Assembly: GCA_024349245.1 (NCBI GenBank)
Contig: JALDNG010000436.1
Location: 124,001-188,000 of the forward strand
Direction: 5' to 3'
Length of the DNA: 64,000 nt
Source: Neodontobutis hainanensis
Lineage: Eukaryota > Chordata > Actinopteri > Gobiiformes > Odontobutidae
Part shown: positions 1-10,901 of the stretch, one piece after another
Numbering within the stretch: the stretch's first letter is position 1
Layout: each line of letters starts with the position of its first letter
Notes under the pieces: generated by a model
What the model saw: the letters and a program-made list of their open reading frames with translations, nothing else
Told to the model about the DNA's origin: nothing
Databases searched by the model: none
Made by a program: the position numbers and the translations under genes

Positions 1-290
1 GTTCAGAAACTTTCTGTGATAAATTAGCCTCTCATGCCACATTAAAATATTCCTCCATGGGTTAAAAGTGTTTAAACTCTTAAAGATATGAATAACATGC
101 TAGTCTGTAGGCTTAACAGTTGCGGTGTCAATCGCATATTAGTAAAATAGTGTAAATTTAATAAGGTGTAAATACTTCTTAACAGAAAGGTAAAACACCT
201 GACATATTAAATCAGATAAATACCATGTTTCATCTTCAAACACGCATTTTTTTGCTTTTTAAGTTTTTAACTTGTTTACATTTTGTGAAG

Positions 291-551
291 TTTATAAGTT
301 TTTAATAAACATCATTGTTCTTCCTTTTGATAAAACGCCACAGAGATATGGTTGCCTAGTGGGCAGAAGAGAGGTTCAGGTCCCACGCACCCGACACATA
401 GTTTTTACACTATGTCCAGATTGCAGAAAAGTGGTATAAGCGCGTAAGGGCGGAGCCTAGTAAACCGAGCTTTACCTGGGGCTTTATAAAGGATAAAGAT
501 TTCTTCTATAGACGCCCTGATAGCTTTGACTCATCATGCTCAATAAGATAA
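291..551 (+). CDS. Candidate 3' end of a multi-exon gene, Cys-containing product
   Basis: An open block from 291 (or later) to 430 reads through L-P-F-D-K-T-P-Q-R-Y-G-C, VGRREVQVPRTR and F-T-L-C-P-D-C-R-K. It then meets a GT-AG spacer of 25 nt (431-455), the size proven in gmd, after which the frame continues from 456 (P-S-K-P-S-F-T-W-G-F) to TAA 549-551. G+C here is far above the surroundings. Upstream exons may exist: 3-60 joined to 86-141 by a 25-nt GT-AG spacer (61-85), then 186-273. Linking 186-273 to this block needs a 17-nt intron (274-290), shorter than any in gmd, so the upstream structure is uncertain. C-x-x-C could bind metal or form a disulfide; I do not recognise the family. ATTAAA near 560 could be a polyadenylation signal. 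The same frame stays open for 44 codons after the stop (552-683). Confidence 0.3.
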
Positions 552-686
552 TCAGAAGCATTAAATTTTAAAATTGCCGCTCAAGTTGACGCCGTATTGC
601 AATGTAAGATGGTCGTTTCTTTATTTTTCGACGGTCCATACATCCAACCTATGTTGTTAATTTCTAGCTTCAGTACCTTATTTTAA

Positions 687-902
687 TGAAAATTTTCATG
701 TCTAATTTAAATAAGTTTTGAGACGTAACCATTTGAATAACCAAGCTTCTTTAAGCCACAGATTAAGATGTTTACTGCCTCACAACGACGTAGAGGGTGG
801 TTTTCTTTGAAACATCTCAAAACTGTTTAAATGTATAATACCTTTGATTGAAAGGAAAAAATTATAGCTTATCAAAATCCACGCAAAAGAAATTTATTTC
901 AT
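687..902. other. Short intergenic stretch
   Basis: No convincing gene or signal. A GT-AG spacer of 22 nt (833-854) is intron-like, but joining across it does not give a sensible frame. Confidence 0.3.
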
Positions 903-1092
903 ATGGTGTTTCAGTTTCAAAGACTACTCCTACTACTGTCGTCGTTTTTTCCATTATACTCTTTTCAACTTTATGCATTCTTAATAACGTTTTTTCATAT
1001 GAAATTAATATAAATATAGTCATCAATCAAACTCTTTCTTTGAATGGCATTGTGACACCTCGTGCCGAAAAAGACCGGTTGCAGACCTATAG
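903..1092 (+). CDS. Candidate small secreted peptide with one 31-nt intron
   Basis: ATG at 903 begins a signal-peptide-like run (MVFQFQRLLLLLSSFF...). A GT-AG spacer at 989-1019 (31 nt) removes an in-frame TAA and joins the frame to a short hydrophilic tail with E-W-H-C-D-T-S-C followed by a dibasic R-K-R, ending at TAG 1090-1092. Product would be about 52 residues. An overlapping frame is also open from TTG 848 to 1099 and is equally hydrophobic, so the reading is ambiguous. No family recognised; support is the ATG, the leader and the intron-like spacer only. Confidence 0.2.
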
Positions 1093-3532
1093 CATTTAAT
1101 AAGTTCCGAAATCTAATCCATTAAAGAGGTGATGTTTTTCAGTTACAGTTTCAACATGGCTTTAAAAGATGAAAATAGTTTTCTGATTGGCTGAGGTCTA
1201 ACTCATAAAATAAATGGCTCATTTTAAATGTATTCTTTGTGGAAGATTAAAAGCTGACTGAAAATTTTTCATCAATTGGATCTGTTCAGTTATAATCTTT
1301 AAAACTGAGATCGATTCCTCTGCCTATAGGTTGAATCATTCTGAGGAAATTAAATTTAGAAAACTATCATAGTTTAGCGTGTAAATATGGAATGGTGCTC
1401 CTAAAATTGTATTCCTCTGATTTTACTTTTTGATATTTTTAAAAATTAAAGACATTTTTTGAAAGAATGGAGTTCATCGATGGTATCTTCGTTTGAACGA
1501 TAAAACACATTTTAATCGTGATCAAATTTTCAAAAAATCCTGGAATTTTACAAATTTCCGTGTTAAAAACACTTGAGCTTACGTAACCAGTCAGGACTGG
1601 AACATCATAAAATCATGATTCAATTTGTATTATTCTTAAAACCAGAAAATGTTTTATTTTAACATGCGTCATGGAATAAACTTTTTTGTAATTCTAGTTT
1701 CATTCACACCGAAAATTAGTTTTCTTTCATGATTCAGTGGGATTTATGTCAACCCTCTGCCTAATTTGATCGACTATGATGGCATTGAGTCATCTTCAAC
1801 ATGCCTTCTTACAGGCAGCAATTTAAATTTCATAAATGCGAAAAGGTGAAATTACAATTTGTAAGCTTTCCGAAAATTTTTTGCATTTAAAAATAATTTG
1901 TCTCTAATGTGCTATTTGAGGCATAAGTCAGAAAAATTAACACAAAAAAGGATTCTTACCACTGTGATTTCTCTGTTTGAGTTAATATGTGTATGCATTA
2001 AATTCTTTTCCAACCGATTTTCCAAAATTTAAAACAAATTATATTTTCTCCTCTACTTTAAGACTGTTTTCAACGAAATTTATAGCTGAATTATGCTATT
2101 ATTTCCATTTTAAATCTTGAAGATTCTTATTTTTTTCTTTTATTCACGCGTATTCTGTTCATTAAAAAATTAACAAGAATCTTCGAAGAAATTTCAAATA
2201 ATATAAATTTTGTCCCGATTAGAGGTCTTCGAATCGTCTGTTTAACTCTATTATCAATTTAAATTTTTTCACCCGTTTATTTTTTACGAAGAACCAAATT
2301 AGAAACTAAACTGGAACGTATAATTCAAAAAAATATATAATATTCTTAAATTCGTACAGCTCGGTATAAAGTATATATTCCCTTGTTAACCGACTATCAT
2401 TAATGAAAACGAATCTTTACCATGAAAATAAACTTAAATAAAGTTTGAGGTGTTGGTAAACTCATAGAGAATGATTTTACTCGAATTATTTCAAGATAAT
2501 CAGAATTTAATTTTTAGACGGACATTACTTATAAGTCATCACGCGTGCTCAACCGCTTGGTCTATTCTTCGCATTCTTCCTTTAATATACATATATTTCG
2601 AAGACACCTATGCATTGTTTGTTTCAAACTTGGTTATTCTCCAGAGAAGTCGACGTACGTTTGCCTAAAATGTATATGAGTCTTTCCATAGGTTTTAATT
2701 TTTGTGTTGCATTTCATAGGGTCAGAAACATAAAATCAACACAAACTTTTCCTGCTTTAAAAGCTTTTGTTTAATTCTTAGAAGACTGAATTTATTAGGA
2801 AAAAAATCCTCTTGATATTTTTATAGTTATTAACGATCGATTCTCGCAAACATCCCCATGGTAAGATCCGGTGATTGAAGGTAAGTTAAATAAATATTCG
2901 ATTTTTCCAACTAAGTCACATTCTACCCTGCTTTGTTGTAGATCTTTTGTGGTGTGAGCAGCTACTTTTTTGCATTCTTATTTTAAACATCGAGAGATTA
3001 AACGTGGCATTCGCCGAAGCTCATCTTATGACTCTATCTCTAGATTGATTGTTATAATTGATTTATAGCAAAAAGCCCACATTTTTTGGGTTCGGAAACG
3101 TTTTAAATATTCTTTTTTCCCTGGTATTTGTGTCATTAGTAACTCGTTTGAACCATCCCGAACAGGCAGTTCAACTGTACATTATTCACCTCAATGATCC
3201 TTACAATTATTTAAAATTTAAACTGTTTATATGAATGAAAATATTTAACCAGATATTGAAAGATTAAAATACTCATTATTCGTTTTTTTATTTTCTTAAT
3301 TATTGGAGGTATTTTGATAATTCCACAGTTTATTAAAAGCAGATTCCACGATGGCTCTATTTGCTGAACTTTTATGAAGTACTTGTTTTGATTCGATTTC
3401 AAGTTTATATACAATTTTTTAATTTAGTTTTTCAAAAACCATAGTCATGTATTTCTTCGATATCTACCATATCCAACACTTAATTTAAATTTTCTTGTTT
3501 TTTCATCTCAAACTTTATACCGATGGCGAGAG
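1093..3532. other. AT-rich stretch without a convincing gene
   Basis: One ATG-initiated 65-codon ORF (2471-2668, +) is basic-aromatic and matches nothing I know. A 67-codon minus-strand ORF (3211-3414) looks like chance. Lengths of this kind are expected at this base composition. Nothing else is supported. Confidence 0.4.
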
Positions 3533-3672
3533 TTACTTCTTACTTCGCATGTTGAATCTGGCTTTAAATAGCTGATTTTCTTTTGAACGTTTCTCCTTTC
3601 GTAGAGCTAGGATTAGCAAAACCTACCAGGGCTTTTTTCTTAGAATGCTTACGTACGCGTACGTCCTTTCAT
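3533..3672 (-). CDS. Candidate very small basic protein with two tiny introns
   Basis: Minus-strand ATG at 3672-3670. Removing GT-AG spacers of 24 nt (3662-3639) and 20 nt (3626-3607) gives a 31-residue Lys/Arg-rich reading ending at TAA 3535-3533. The 20-nt spacer contains a branchpoint-like GCTAAT before CTAG. It lies at the edge of a GC-rich island. No family recognised; the short length makes this weak. Confidence 0.15.
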
Positions 3673-3960
3673 AATGCTCGTTTCAGTTCTCTATAGCCCC
3701 TCGGTACCCTTTCGTTGTGTAAACACTAGTAATCAGGTAGTGCGAGGCTTTCTATCATTAGAACGCTCACCCTCTTCCCCGCAAACCAGAGCACTGTACC
3801 TCCGCGGCATAGGTTGGCGGGAAAGAAACGCTACCCCTCACTCAGTTTAATCTGAAAGGGATAATTCTCCGCAGGTTATCAAAATATTTAAGAAGTTCAC
3901 CTATACTCTAGTCGATCCCCCGACGCTCATCGGTCCCACCTATGAAGGATTGAAAGTTTG
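3590..3960. other. GC-rich island, function unknown
   Basis: The most G+C-rich stretch outside the gmd/noggin pair; some 60-base lines exceed 50% G+C in a roughly 25% background. All frames have several stops on both strands, so a simple ORF is excluded. On the minus strand at about 3903-3860, TAGGTGAAC is followed after 19 bases by CCTGCGGA, recalling the 3' end of 18S rRNA with an insertion. The flanks do not match rRNA, so I do not call it. A structured RNA, a decayed repeat or split exons are all possible. Confidence 0.4.
3651..3664. repeat. Perfect 14-bp palindrome
   Basis: ACGTACGCGTACGT, alternating purine-pyrimidine throughout, so capable of a cruciform or Z-DNA. It overlaps the 24-nt intron-like spacer described on the minus strand. 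Confidence 0.9.
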
Positions 3961-4999
3961 TCTTTAATCATTAGCAGCTAGATTCCTATTTTCTAGTTTT
4001 TACACGTCGAACAGAATCATGTTATGTCAATATGAGTGGAATTTGAAACAAACAGCCCATAATATTTACATATTTTTTGTAGAAGTATCGAATTGAGTCA
4101 TGGGCACTTCCAGCACCTGGACTTGTACCTCGCGTAAAATATTTAAATCCAAAGTAATTTAAATATCTTATGTAAAATATGTATAAATGTTGATTTTATC
4201 AGTACCGATTTATGACGATACAGGCCGTACGTGTGAATATTTCGTAAGTACATTTCGTCCAACTCTGGCTTTGTGTTTTTGATTTTTCTAACCAACTAAA
4301 CCATCACAGATTTTAGGATTTTGTGGTTCAAATGGTGGTAAATATGAAATATTTCATACATATTAGTTCAACCAATCTTAGATGGTTAAGATTTTTAAAT
4401 TTACAAGATATTTCATCGTCCTTATAACTAACTTTATACAATTACTGTATTCATGAGAGAATATATCTTAAGGCCTTCATTTATAAATCTGGTGTGTGTC
4501 TTGGGAATGGTTTTATTAGTGTTTGATTCAACCCTTAAATAATGAATATTATAACATTATTCGCGCGTATATAAAATAATAACCGAGCTAAGATTCTCTT
4601 TATATTCTATGCAAATAATTGAATTATTTTAACAGTCATCTTTCGAATCTTTCAAAAAAATTAAATAAATTGAATTTAAATATATTTATTTTTGCTAGAT
4701 TGGGGCATTTATAGATAAAATGGTCCGCAAGAAGTAATTAGCTTTTCCAATATTTCCTCGCATTAATTCTTGCAACTATTTTCCTTTTGATTCTCAATAC
4801 GGGGATCCGTATTTTTAATTTTTATCGACAATTTTCTGCCGGGTTCACCAAAGAGAAGCGAGGAGTAGGATATTTAAATTATACTCTATTATTTTTAATT
4901 CCCAAATAAATAGTGACATATGGTGAATTCTAGCTTTTTCAAACACGAATACAGGTGAGAGAATTCTCTTTACACATAACGTTTCTCGTTAGTTTTCGT
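3961..4999. other. AT-rich stretch without a recognisable gene
   Basis: No ORF with an ATG of note and no RNA gene seen. A modest G+C rise near 4790-4870 has no coherent frame. Confidence 0.4.
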
Positions 5000-5296
5000 A
5001 TGTTTTTGAATTTGGTGCTATATCCTTCCTTTCGAGTTCTTACTTATATTTATGAAATATTTCGACTTTTAAAAGCAGAAAAATTGATAAAACCTGCTAT
5101 AAAAGTTTTACTCACCCTCTTCAAAGTTAACTCAAGGTCTGAAAACGCGCCGTGTTTAGATCAAAAAGGTTGTTATAATCATTATGTTCTTCAAGTTTCA
5201 TTTAAATCAATAAAAATTTTCTCTTATTTCTCTCGTTTTTTCTCGGTCATTCACGCAGCCACTTATGTGAAGCGTTTAGTGGTTCATTATAGTTGA
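5000..5296 (+). CDS. Weak ORF, 98 codons
   Basis: ATG at 5000 to TGA 5294-5296. The frame is open further upstream to 4955, but only with GTG at a CAG/GTGAG junction that looks more like a splice donor. The product is basic and rich in Phe, Tyr and Leu, with an N-D-E-like hydrophilic centre (S-E-N-A-P-C-L-D-Q-K-G-C). No family recognised. Length is near what chance gives in this base composition. It converges on the minus-strand ORF at 5359. Confidence 0.15.
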   Translation: MFLNLVLYPSFRVLTYIYEIFRLLKAEKLIKPAIKVLLTLFKVNSRSENAPCLDQKGCYNHYVLQVSFKSIKIFSYFSRFFSVIHAATYVKRLVVHYS

Positions 5297-5358
5297 TTGG
5301 AAGTTACTTTGAAAATAACACGCTTGTTTTATTGATAACAAAGGACTCTCTGGATCAA

Positions 5359-5613
5359 CTAATGGGAGAAACTTCTCATTTCCTTCAAAATTCGATTTAA
5401 ATCGTTTGTCAACTCCATTTTCTTAAGGCAAAGAATAACATGTTCTTGAATATTTTTGTAAATTACTGTAAACAATTTGAGAGTTTCTCCCACACAAAAA
5501 GCTATTGCAGTTGCAAAATAGCTTTCTAGTGTCAGGTCCATTATTCTTTCCCTTTCATTATTCGAAATTTGATGCCAGATCACCTTCTGAAGTGCGTGCT
5601 GGAGACAATGCAT
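5359..5613 (-). CDS. Candidate helical protein of 84 residues
   Basis: ATG at 5613-5611, stop TAG 5361-5359. The product reads as mixed amphipathic helix (N-N-E-R-E-R-I-M-D-L-T-L-E-S-Y-F, later L-K-K-M-E-L-T-N-D-L-N-R-I-L) and is less biased than random AT-rich translations. A canonical AATAAA follows about 25 bases downstream, near 5327-5332. No family recognised. Length alone is not significant; the poly(A) signal and composition raise it slightly. Confidence 0.22.
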   Translation of the reverse strand: MHCLQHALQKVIWHQISNNERERIMDLTLESYFATAIAFCVGETLKLFTVIYKNIQEHVILCLKKMELTNDLNRILKEMRSFSH

Positions 5614-8600
5614 TTCTTTTCAAAAAATAGGGGAAATGCTTGCTTGAGGCTTCATTTGTTTATCCTTGAATAGATTTTTTTATAAATATTCATTTTACTT
5701 TATGAGACATTAGCAATATAATAGTTCCTGAAAAAATATACCATATGAAAATTATAGTCTCCGATTTTTGATTAATGCCATTATTGAATTAAAATTTTCA
5801 TGTGTTCACCGAGTTATTCTCCATTCGGTTTTTACAATAAGAAAAGTTTAAATGAATCAAAATAGTTTGATAAATTAGTTATGTTTATCGATAAAACTGT
5901 CTCGAGCTCGATAATATTAAGTTAATTTCCCATTTTCGAATTTTAATTCAATGATTATTGGATTTTATAGACTATCGGCTGAACTAAAAAATCTATTAAA
6001 GTAGTACGCATGCGGATAAAATAAGATGATTAAAATTGAGTGAGAATTGAAACAAAACTATTCAACTGACGAAATAAAACACAAACCAAAACAGTGATGT
6101 AAAGTATCATTTTACGCCTTTACCATAAATCAACTAAGGTCAATTATGTGAGGAAAAGCACCAAATCGTATTAATAAACATATTGTCACTGAAAATTAAA
6201 TATTTTATAGCTTAAATGTGTCTCCTGTATTCAGTAAAAATTCATTGCTACACCTCCTTATGTAACGCTTTGGTCACGTAACCATTGGTATTTAGAATGA
6301 AACGATCTCAGGTGACTTCCATACACCTCCACACAACGTATCAAATATCTATGCTAATTATCGCACAAATTTTTGAGAATCTCCTTAGATGAATATGAAC
6401 TAAATTTCACATAGACCTGTCTTCGTCTAATTTATTAAGCGCATGACTGGTGTAATTTGAGTATCCGAACGAAAGACATGGTAACTAAGTTTAAAAATTT
6501 TAAATAACACTAAATAAGACACTAACACACAAATCATTTCTATTTTAAACAATTCGGTAAATTTAAACCAAACAAAGGTTTGACCAATACGGAAAAATAT
6601 CTAAAATCACTTCTTAAACTTTGTATCGTTCAGGATATACCTTTTATAAATGAAAAAAATTTATTGCTCTGATGAATTTAATGACAGAAATGTAAGTTTA
6701 TGTTTGGGTTATGGTATTTATTTTTATTATCATTAGAAATCCGAAAACACAGAAACTCGATCGAACCAAAACTCGAAGACGACTTACTTCTATCATCTCA
6801 AAAAATTAATATTTTGTTTGAATCATAAAAATTAAAATGTTAACTTTAAATGAAATTCTTACTCTGAGTCATTTTCATGACGTGTATATCGATAATCTAC
6901 GATTAGTCACGATATGGCAAAACCCTCCATTTAATTACAATTTCGTGGCAGATTTATCATATATGCCACCCCACACTGTTGTATAACTTTAATGACTAAA
7001 ACTCATTTGAATGTGTCAGAAGTATTTTTTTACTTTGGTCTAATTTCGCAATCGCACCCCCAAAATAGCTATCTTTAACGATTCAAAAGGTGATGAAAAC
7101 GAATTAAGATTTTTAAGTATGGAACGGTTTATAGTTTTAGAATTACTTGGCTCACCTGTTTGATATTTTTATCAGCTGGCTTATAAATAAAAGCATATAT
7201 GATGAAATTACCGCCATCTCTATTTAAGTTTAAAAATTTAAAATAAATTTCGGATGTTTAGACGTTGAGAAAACATGGTAATTTGACAAAAAATTCCGAT
7301 TTTCGAAAGCTTCTAATTTGATAAAAGTTATTAATACTTGGAAGTTTTATTGGCATGAAAGAACATTGACCAGTTCCTAAGCTCATTCACTGAGCGTAAT
7401 CGATTGATTGAATAAGTATAATTTAATTGTCATATTAAATTCCGAAACAGGAATTAGACGATACTCAGCCCCTGGATTTTTAAACCTGTATAAGCCATCA
7501 GATTATAACTCCCATAAATATAGACAGTGAAGGAAATTAATAACAGCCTGTTAAAACACTGAAGATAATTATTTGACCATAAATTAAGAAAAACAGAAGT
7601 AACACATCAAGCGTTGAGTTATAATTTCGATTGCATAAAATTTTAACAAAATTGTTAATATCTGTATTATGCGCACGCCCAAATTTTCCGTTGGAGAAAA
7701 AGTCGTGATAACCACAATACAATAAATTTATAATAAAATCGAATAAAAATAAACTACATAATATTTTACTGCGAAGAAAAAATATCGATGGCTTAAGATT
7801 TACTTTAAACTCTATTAAATAAATTATTCTGACCTCTTCAAAATTGAATAAATCGGAAATCAAAGACTAACTTAAACGATTTTTAAAACCTTGCGTATTT
7901 TCGATAATTAAACACGAAAAACCACAAAATTTAACAGGTGTACAGTGGGTTAGAAGGGAAAAAGTCGTATAAATGCATATATATTTATAAAAACATACGA
8001 AATTGAATACATCAACTCATCCTACTTTAATGATAAACAAATTTTAAAATTAGCCGAATCTTTGATTTGACATTTATAATAAAATAAATTAAAATTTGTG
8101 TTGTTGAATAAAACGACCGCGTTTTATTGTATTATAATTGACTTACACTTAATTAAAATAGAAACTTAGACTTTTAAAAGACGCAAGATAAAGTATTAAT
8201 ATTTCTATGAATACTTTTCAAAAACTTAAAATTATAAAAGGTTTAATTAATTTCTGAATTTATCCTCAATCACACGGTGTTAACTTTTACGTATTCGAAT
8301 ATATATTATAGTCAAGACGACTCCATTTAAATGACTGAGCCAAAAGCCAGATAAATAAATTAGAATTTTAATAACCGATTTTTTAATTTATTTCAGAATT
8401 TTGGCATTCTTTGTCATGTAAAAATATACGCAACCGCAAATTTATTTGAAAATAAAAATTATTTAAAGCGATAAATTTTTTTGGTTGAGACATTATTATA
8501 AAATTAAGAATGAATAGAAAATTAGAAAGATTAGAAATCAGAGGCGGTGCCTGCGCAAAATTAGTAAAATTTTTCGAAACTACTGATATTAACGATAGAT

Positions 8601-10241
8601 TCCATCTATTCAAAAAGCGGATTTTTCATCGAAGAATCCGGCATTTATAAAAATCTGAAGAAATATTTTACATCTTTAAATTAATATTGAAAATTGTTAT
8701 TACTGTCATTTAAGCTACCAAAATGAAGAATACTGGAATGATGCTTTTTAAGGGCCGGATTTCTGAGAATAAAAGGAAAACTAATTTAAGATTCTTGATC
8801 TTATAAATGAGCATGGTACTTAATTTTTATCTAATTGAAAAGGCTTAGATTGATTTGAAACTGTCAGATCCACGCAATCTAAACAAGAACCAAATATGAA
8901 TATCATTTAATGATTGAAATTTTGACACTAAGTAGTTCCGATAACAATGGGATGAAAGTTAAAACCAATAGTTTTTGTAACAAACAATCACACGTAATTT
9001 AAATTTAAATATGAATATCACGATATTTTGTCTTGAGTGGCCACTTTAACAGACTTCTTTCGTTTATATGCAATAACTCATCAATTTTTACGAAAAAATC
9101 GATGAAATTTAAGGATGTATTCAATGTTTACAGGCTCAATTTGTCCATTGATAAAGTTTTAACTTATTAATTTTACCCATCGACATGGCTATTAATTATT
9201 TTAGTTACCTTTGAAATTCTTGAAATTAATTCCATCCAAGGCTATTTGGACGCTTAACCTAAAAAGTAAAAATTATTCCAAACAAAAATAATGCAGTTCT
9301 AACTCCTGAATAATTTTTTTCTCCCTCTAGGATTCTTAATTTTCTTAAAGACTCGAGAAAATGTCGTATCAAAAATAAACAGACTTGCTTTTTTGTTAAA
9401 TCGATAAATTTTGATTATTAAGTGGAAAAGTTTATCTTAGTATAAGCTATTTAAAAATTCCCCGAAACACAAATAAATATATCCGCCTTTTATGCATGTA
9501 ATATTACACTTTTGAATCGTGCCGGTTTTGAATTTTATTTAGTATTTAGATTTTTGTTCAAACAGATTTAATTCACCTAGGGCAATCTTTAACGACAAAA
9601 ATATTAAAATTTTGATGAAAAAAGGAGTTATCGGAGTATTTTTTCATTATTAAATGATATATTTAATTTTCTTAATTTTAGAAACGGAGTGCATTCATTG
9701 GTTGGAGATTAGCGGAAATTTCATTGCATTCATGTTGGTTTCCTCCTTTCAAATGTATTTAAATTTACACGCTTTGATAAAGTTACACATTATATTGATG
9801 ATTGGGCACAAATCTTCGATTTAAGACATTTTTATTGTTTTTCAATTCGTATTTTTTTTTCTTATTGATAATAATCTGTAACGCTGAAAGCGCGCCCATT
9901 TGTATAATTTTAGCATCGTAAAATTTTGCCATTTAAGAATTTATAAAACGGTTTGAAATCGCGATTGACGAATTGTTTGCTCAATTAACGTAGATATTTG
10001 TCCTTTGAGAATAGAGGATCAATTTAAATGAACCAAACCAGAAATTTGTCAGTGCCTGGAAATAAATTTTACAAGTTGACATCATGAGAAACGTATATTA
10101 AAACCAAAATTGTTTTGTTGCTTCAATTTGGATAAAAAGAAGGCTGAAATACGTTACGGCTAAACAATCGGCGTCGTTAAATAATCGCTTAGATAACTGA
10201 TTTTTTGAATTACCTTAAACCATTAGCGAATTATTAGTGCC
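5614..10241. other. AT-rich intergenic region upstream of the Noggin-like gene
   Basis: I see no supported gene in these 4.6 kb. The longest frame (7863-7537, -, 108 codons) has no ATG at all and is hydrophobic, as chance AT-rich frames are. The ORF at 8613-8383 (-) does start with ATG but resembles nothing. The stretch just before 10242 should hold the Noggin-like promoter; a GATAAAAAG at about 10131 is only weakly TATA-like. Confidence 0.4.
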
Positions 10242-10901
10242 ATGCCTGGCCTTGTAAGTATGTTAGTGTTTGCTGGTCTAAGCACACTCGTCACCACAAA
10301 TAAGGTTGAAAGTTATGCAGACGTCAGGGCCGGTTGGTCCTATGTGGAGAAGCCAAACTTTCAACCTCCCTACAAAATGATAGGCGCTGTTGAAGATTTT
10401 TGGAATGTGATGCCTACGATCCCTTTCGAAGACCCAGAAATAGTTGAATTCAAAGAACCCTCAAATTTAACTGTGATAAATTATGTCAAACAATACTTTA
10501 ATAAAAATCTTATGTCAATTAACACACCCGATTACCAAGGATTTGTATTCCAGAATCCAACGCTACGCGAGAAAAAACCGCCACCTATTTGTCTCTACCC
10601 GAAGATACAACCGATAATTAATGAGTACGCAACAGAGATTAACCAGAGTCAGGTCGTATCTCTGGTTAAAAATATCTTTATTTGCCCAATCGACTACTAC
10701 TGGATGGATTACGGGAGACACCAATTTCCAAGATATATCTTGCAAGGTTTTTGCAGACAAAAACAATCTATAACTTCAAAAAAATGTCGCCCGTGTGAAA
10801 CTGACAATTATATTGTATTAAGATATGTGTGCATGGAAAAAAACTGCAACTGGACATTGATGAAACAAAAACTATTAATTTGGTGCACTCAATTTTATTA
10901 G
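10242..10901 (+). CDS. nog: Noggin/Trunk-like secreted cystine-knot protein
   Basis: Single-exon ORF of 219 residues starting at an ATG. The N-terminus (about 1-26) is hydrophobic and signal-peptide-like, so the product is probably secreted. The C-terminal half carries the Noggin pattern: Cys148-Pro, then Y-x-W-x-D-x-G, then F-P-R-Y, then G-x-Cys171. Exactly 22 residues lie between the two cysteines, as in vertebrate Noggin. It continues with Cys182, Cys185, a V-L-R-Y-V-Cys197 strand, and Cys202-Asn-Trp, with 12 residues to Cys215, again the Noggin spacing. An acidic, proline-rich block at 59-95 resembles the Noggin N-terminal clip region. Possible N-glycosylation sites are N75, N134 and N203. 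Vertebrate Noggin (232 aa) is also intronless; it binds BMPs and blocks receptor access. The protein ends four residues after Cys215, so the terminal C-x-C of Noggin is missing. Insect Trunk (Torso ligand) has a related fold and is the alternative. Family call is confident; ligand choice is inference. Confidence 0.8.
   Translation: MPGLVSMLVFAGLSTLVTTNKVESYADVRAGWSYVEKPNFQPPYKMIGAVEDFWNVMPTIPFEDPEIVEFKEPSNLTVINYVKQYFNKNLMSINTPDYQGFVFQNPTLREKKPPPICLYPKIQPIINEYATEINQSQVVSLVKNIFICPIDYYWMDYGRHQFPRYILQGFCRQKQSITSKKCRPCETDNYIVLRYVCMEKNCNWTLMKQKLLIWCTQFY
10894..10899 (-). promoter_or_regulatory. Poly(A) signal of gmd inside the noggin-like CDS
   Basis: AATAAA on the minus strand three bases after the gmd stop codon. 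On the plus strand these bases are part of the last codons and stop of the Noggin-like gene. The gmd 3' UTR would therefore run antisense through the Noggin-like coding sequence. Confidence 0.6.

Noticed and set aside
346..395. tRNA-derived SINE or tRNA-Ser remnant (A-box-like and GGTTCAGGTCC B-box-like motifs)
   Set aside because: The boxes are only about 25 bases apart, the T-arm does not pair, and the sequence reads better as part of an open coding block.
3860..3903. 18S rRNA 3' end on the minus strand
   Set aside because: Only two short pieces match, separated by 19 bases, and the expected upstream helix 45 sequence is absent.
4955..4999. GTG start for the ORF ending at 5296
   Set aside because: GTG is not a normal start in animal nuclear genes, and CAG/GTGAG looks like a splice donor; the first ATG is at 5000.
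7537..7863. 108-codon minus-strand ORF
   Set aside because: It contains no ATG, is compositionally like random AT-rich translation, and one frame of this length is expected by chance in 64 kb of such DNA.
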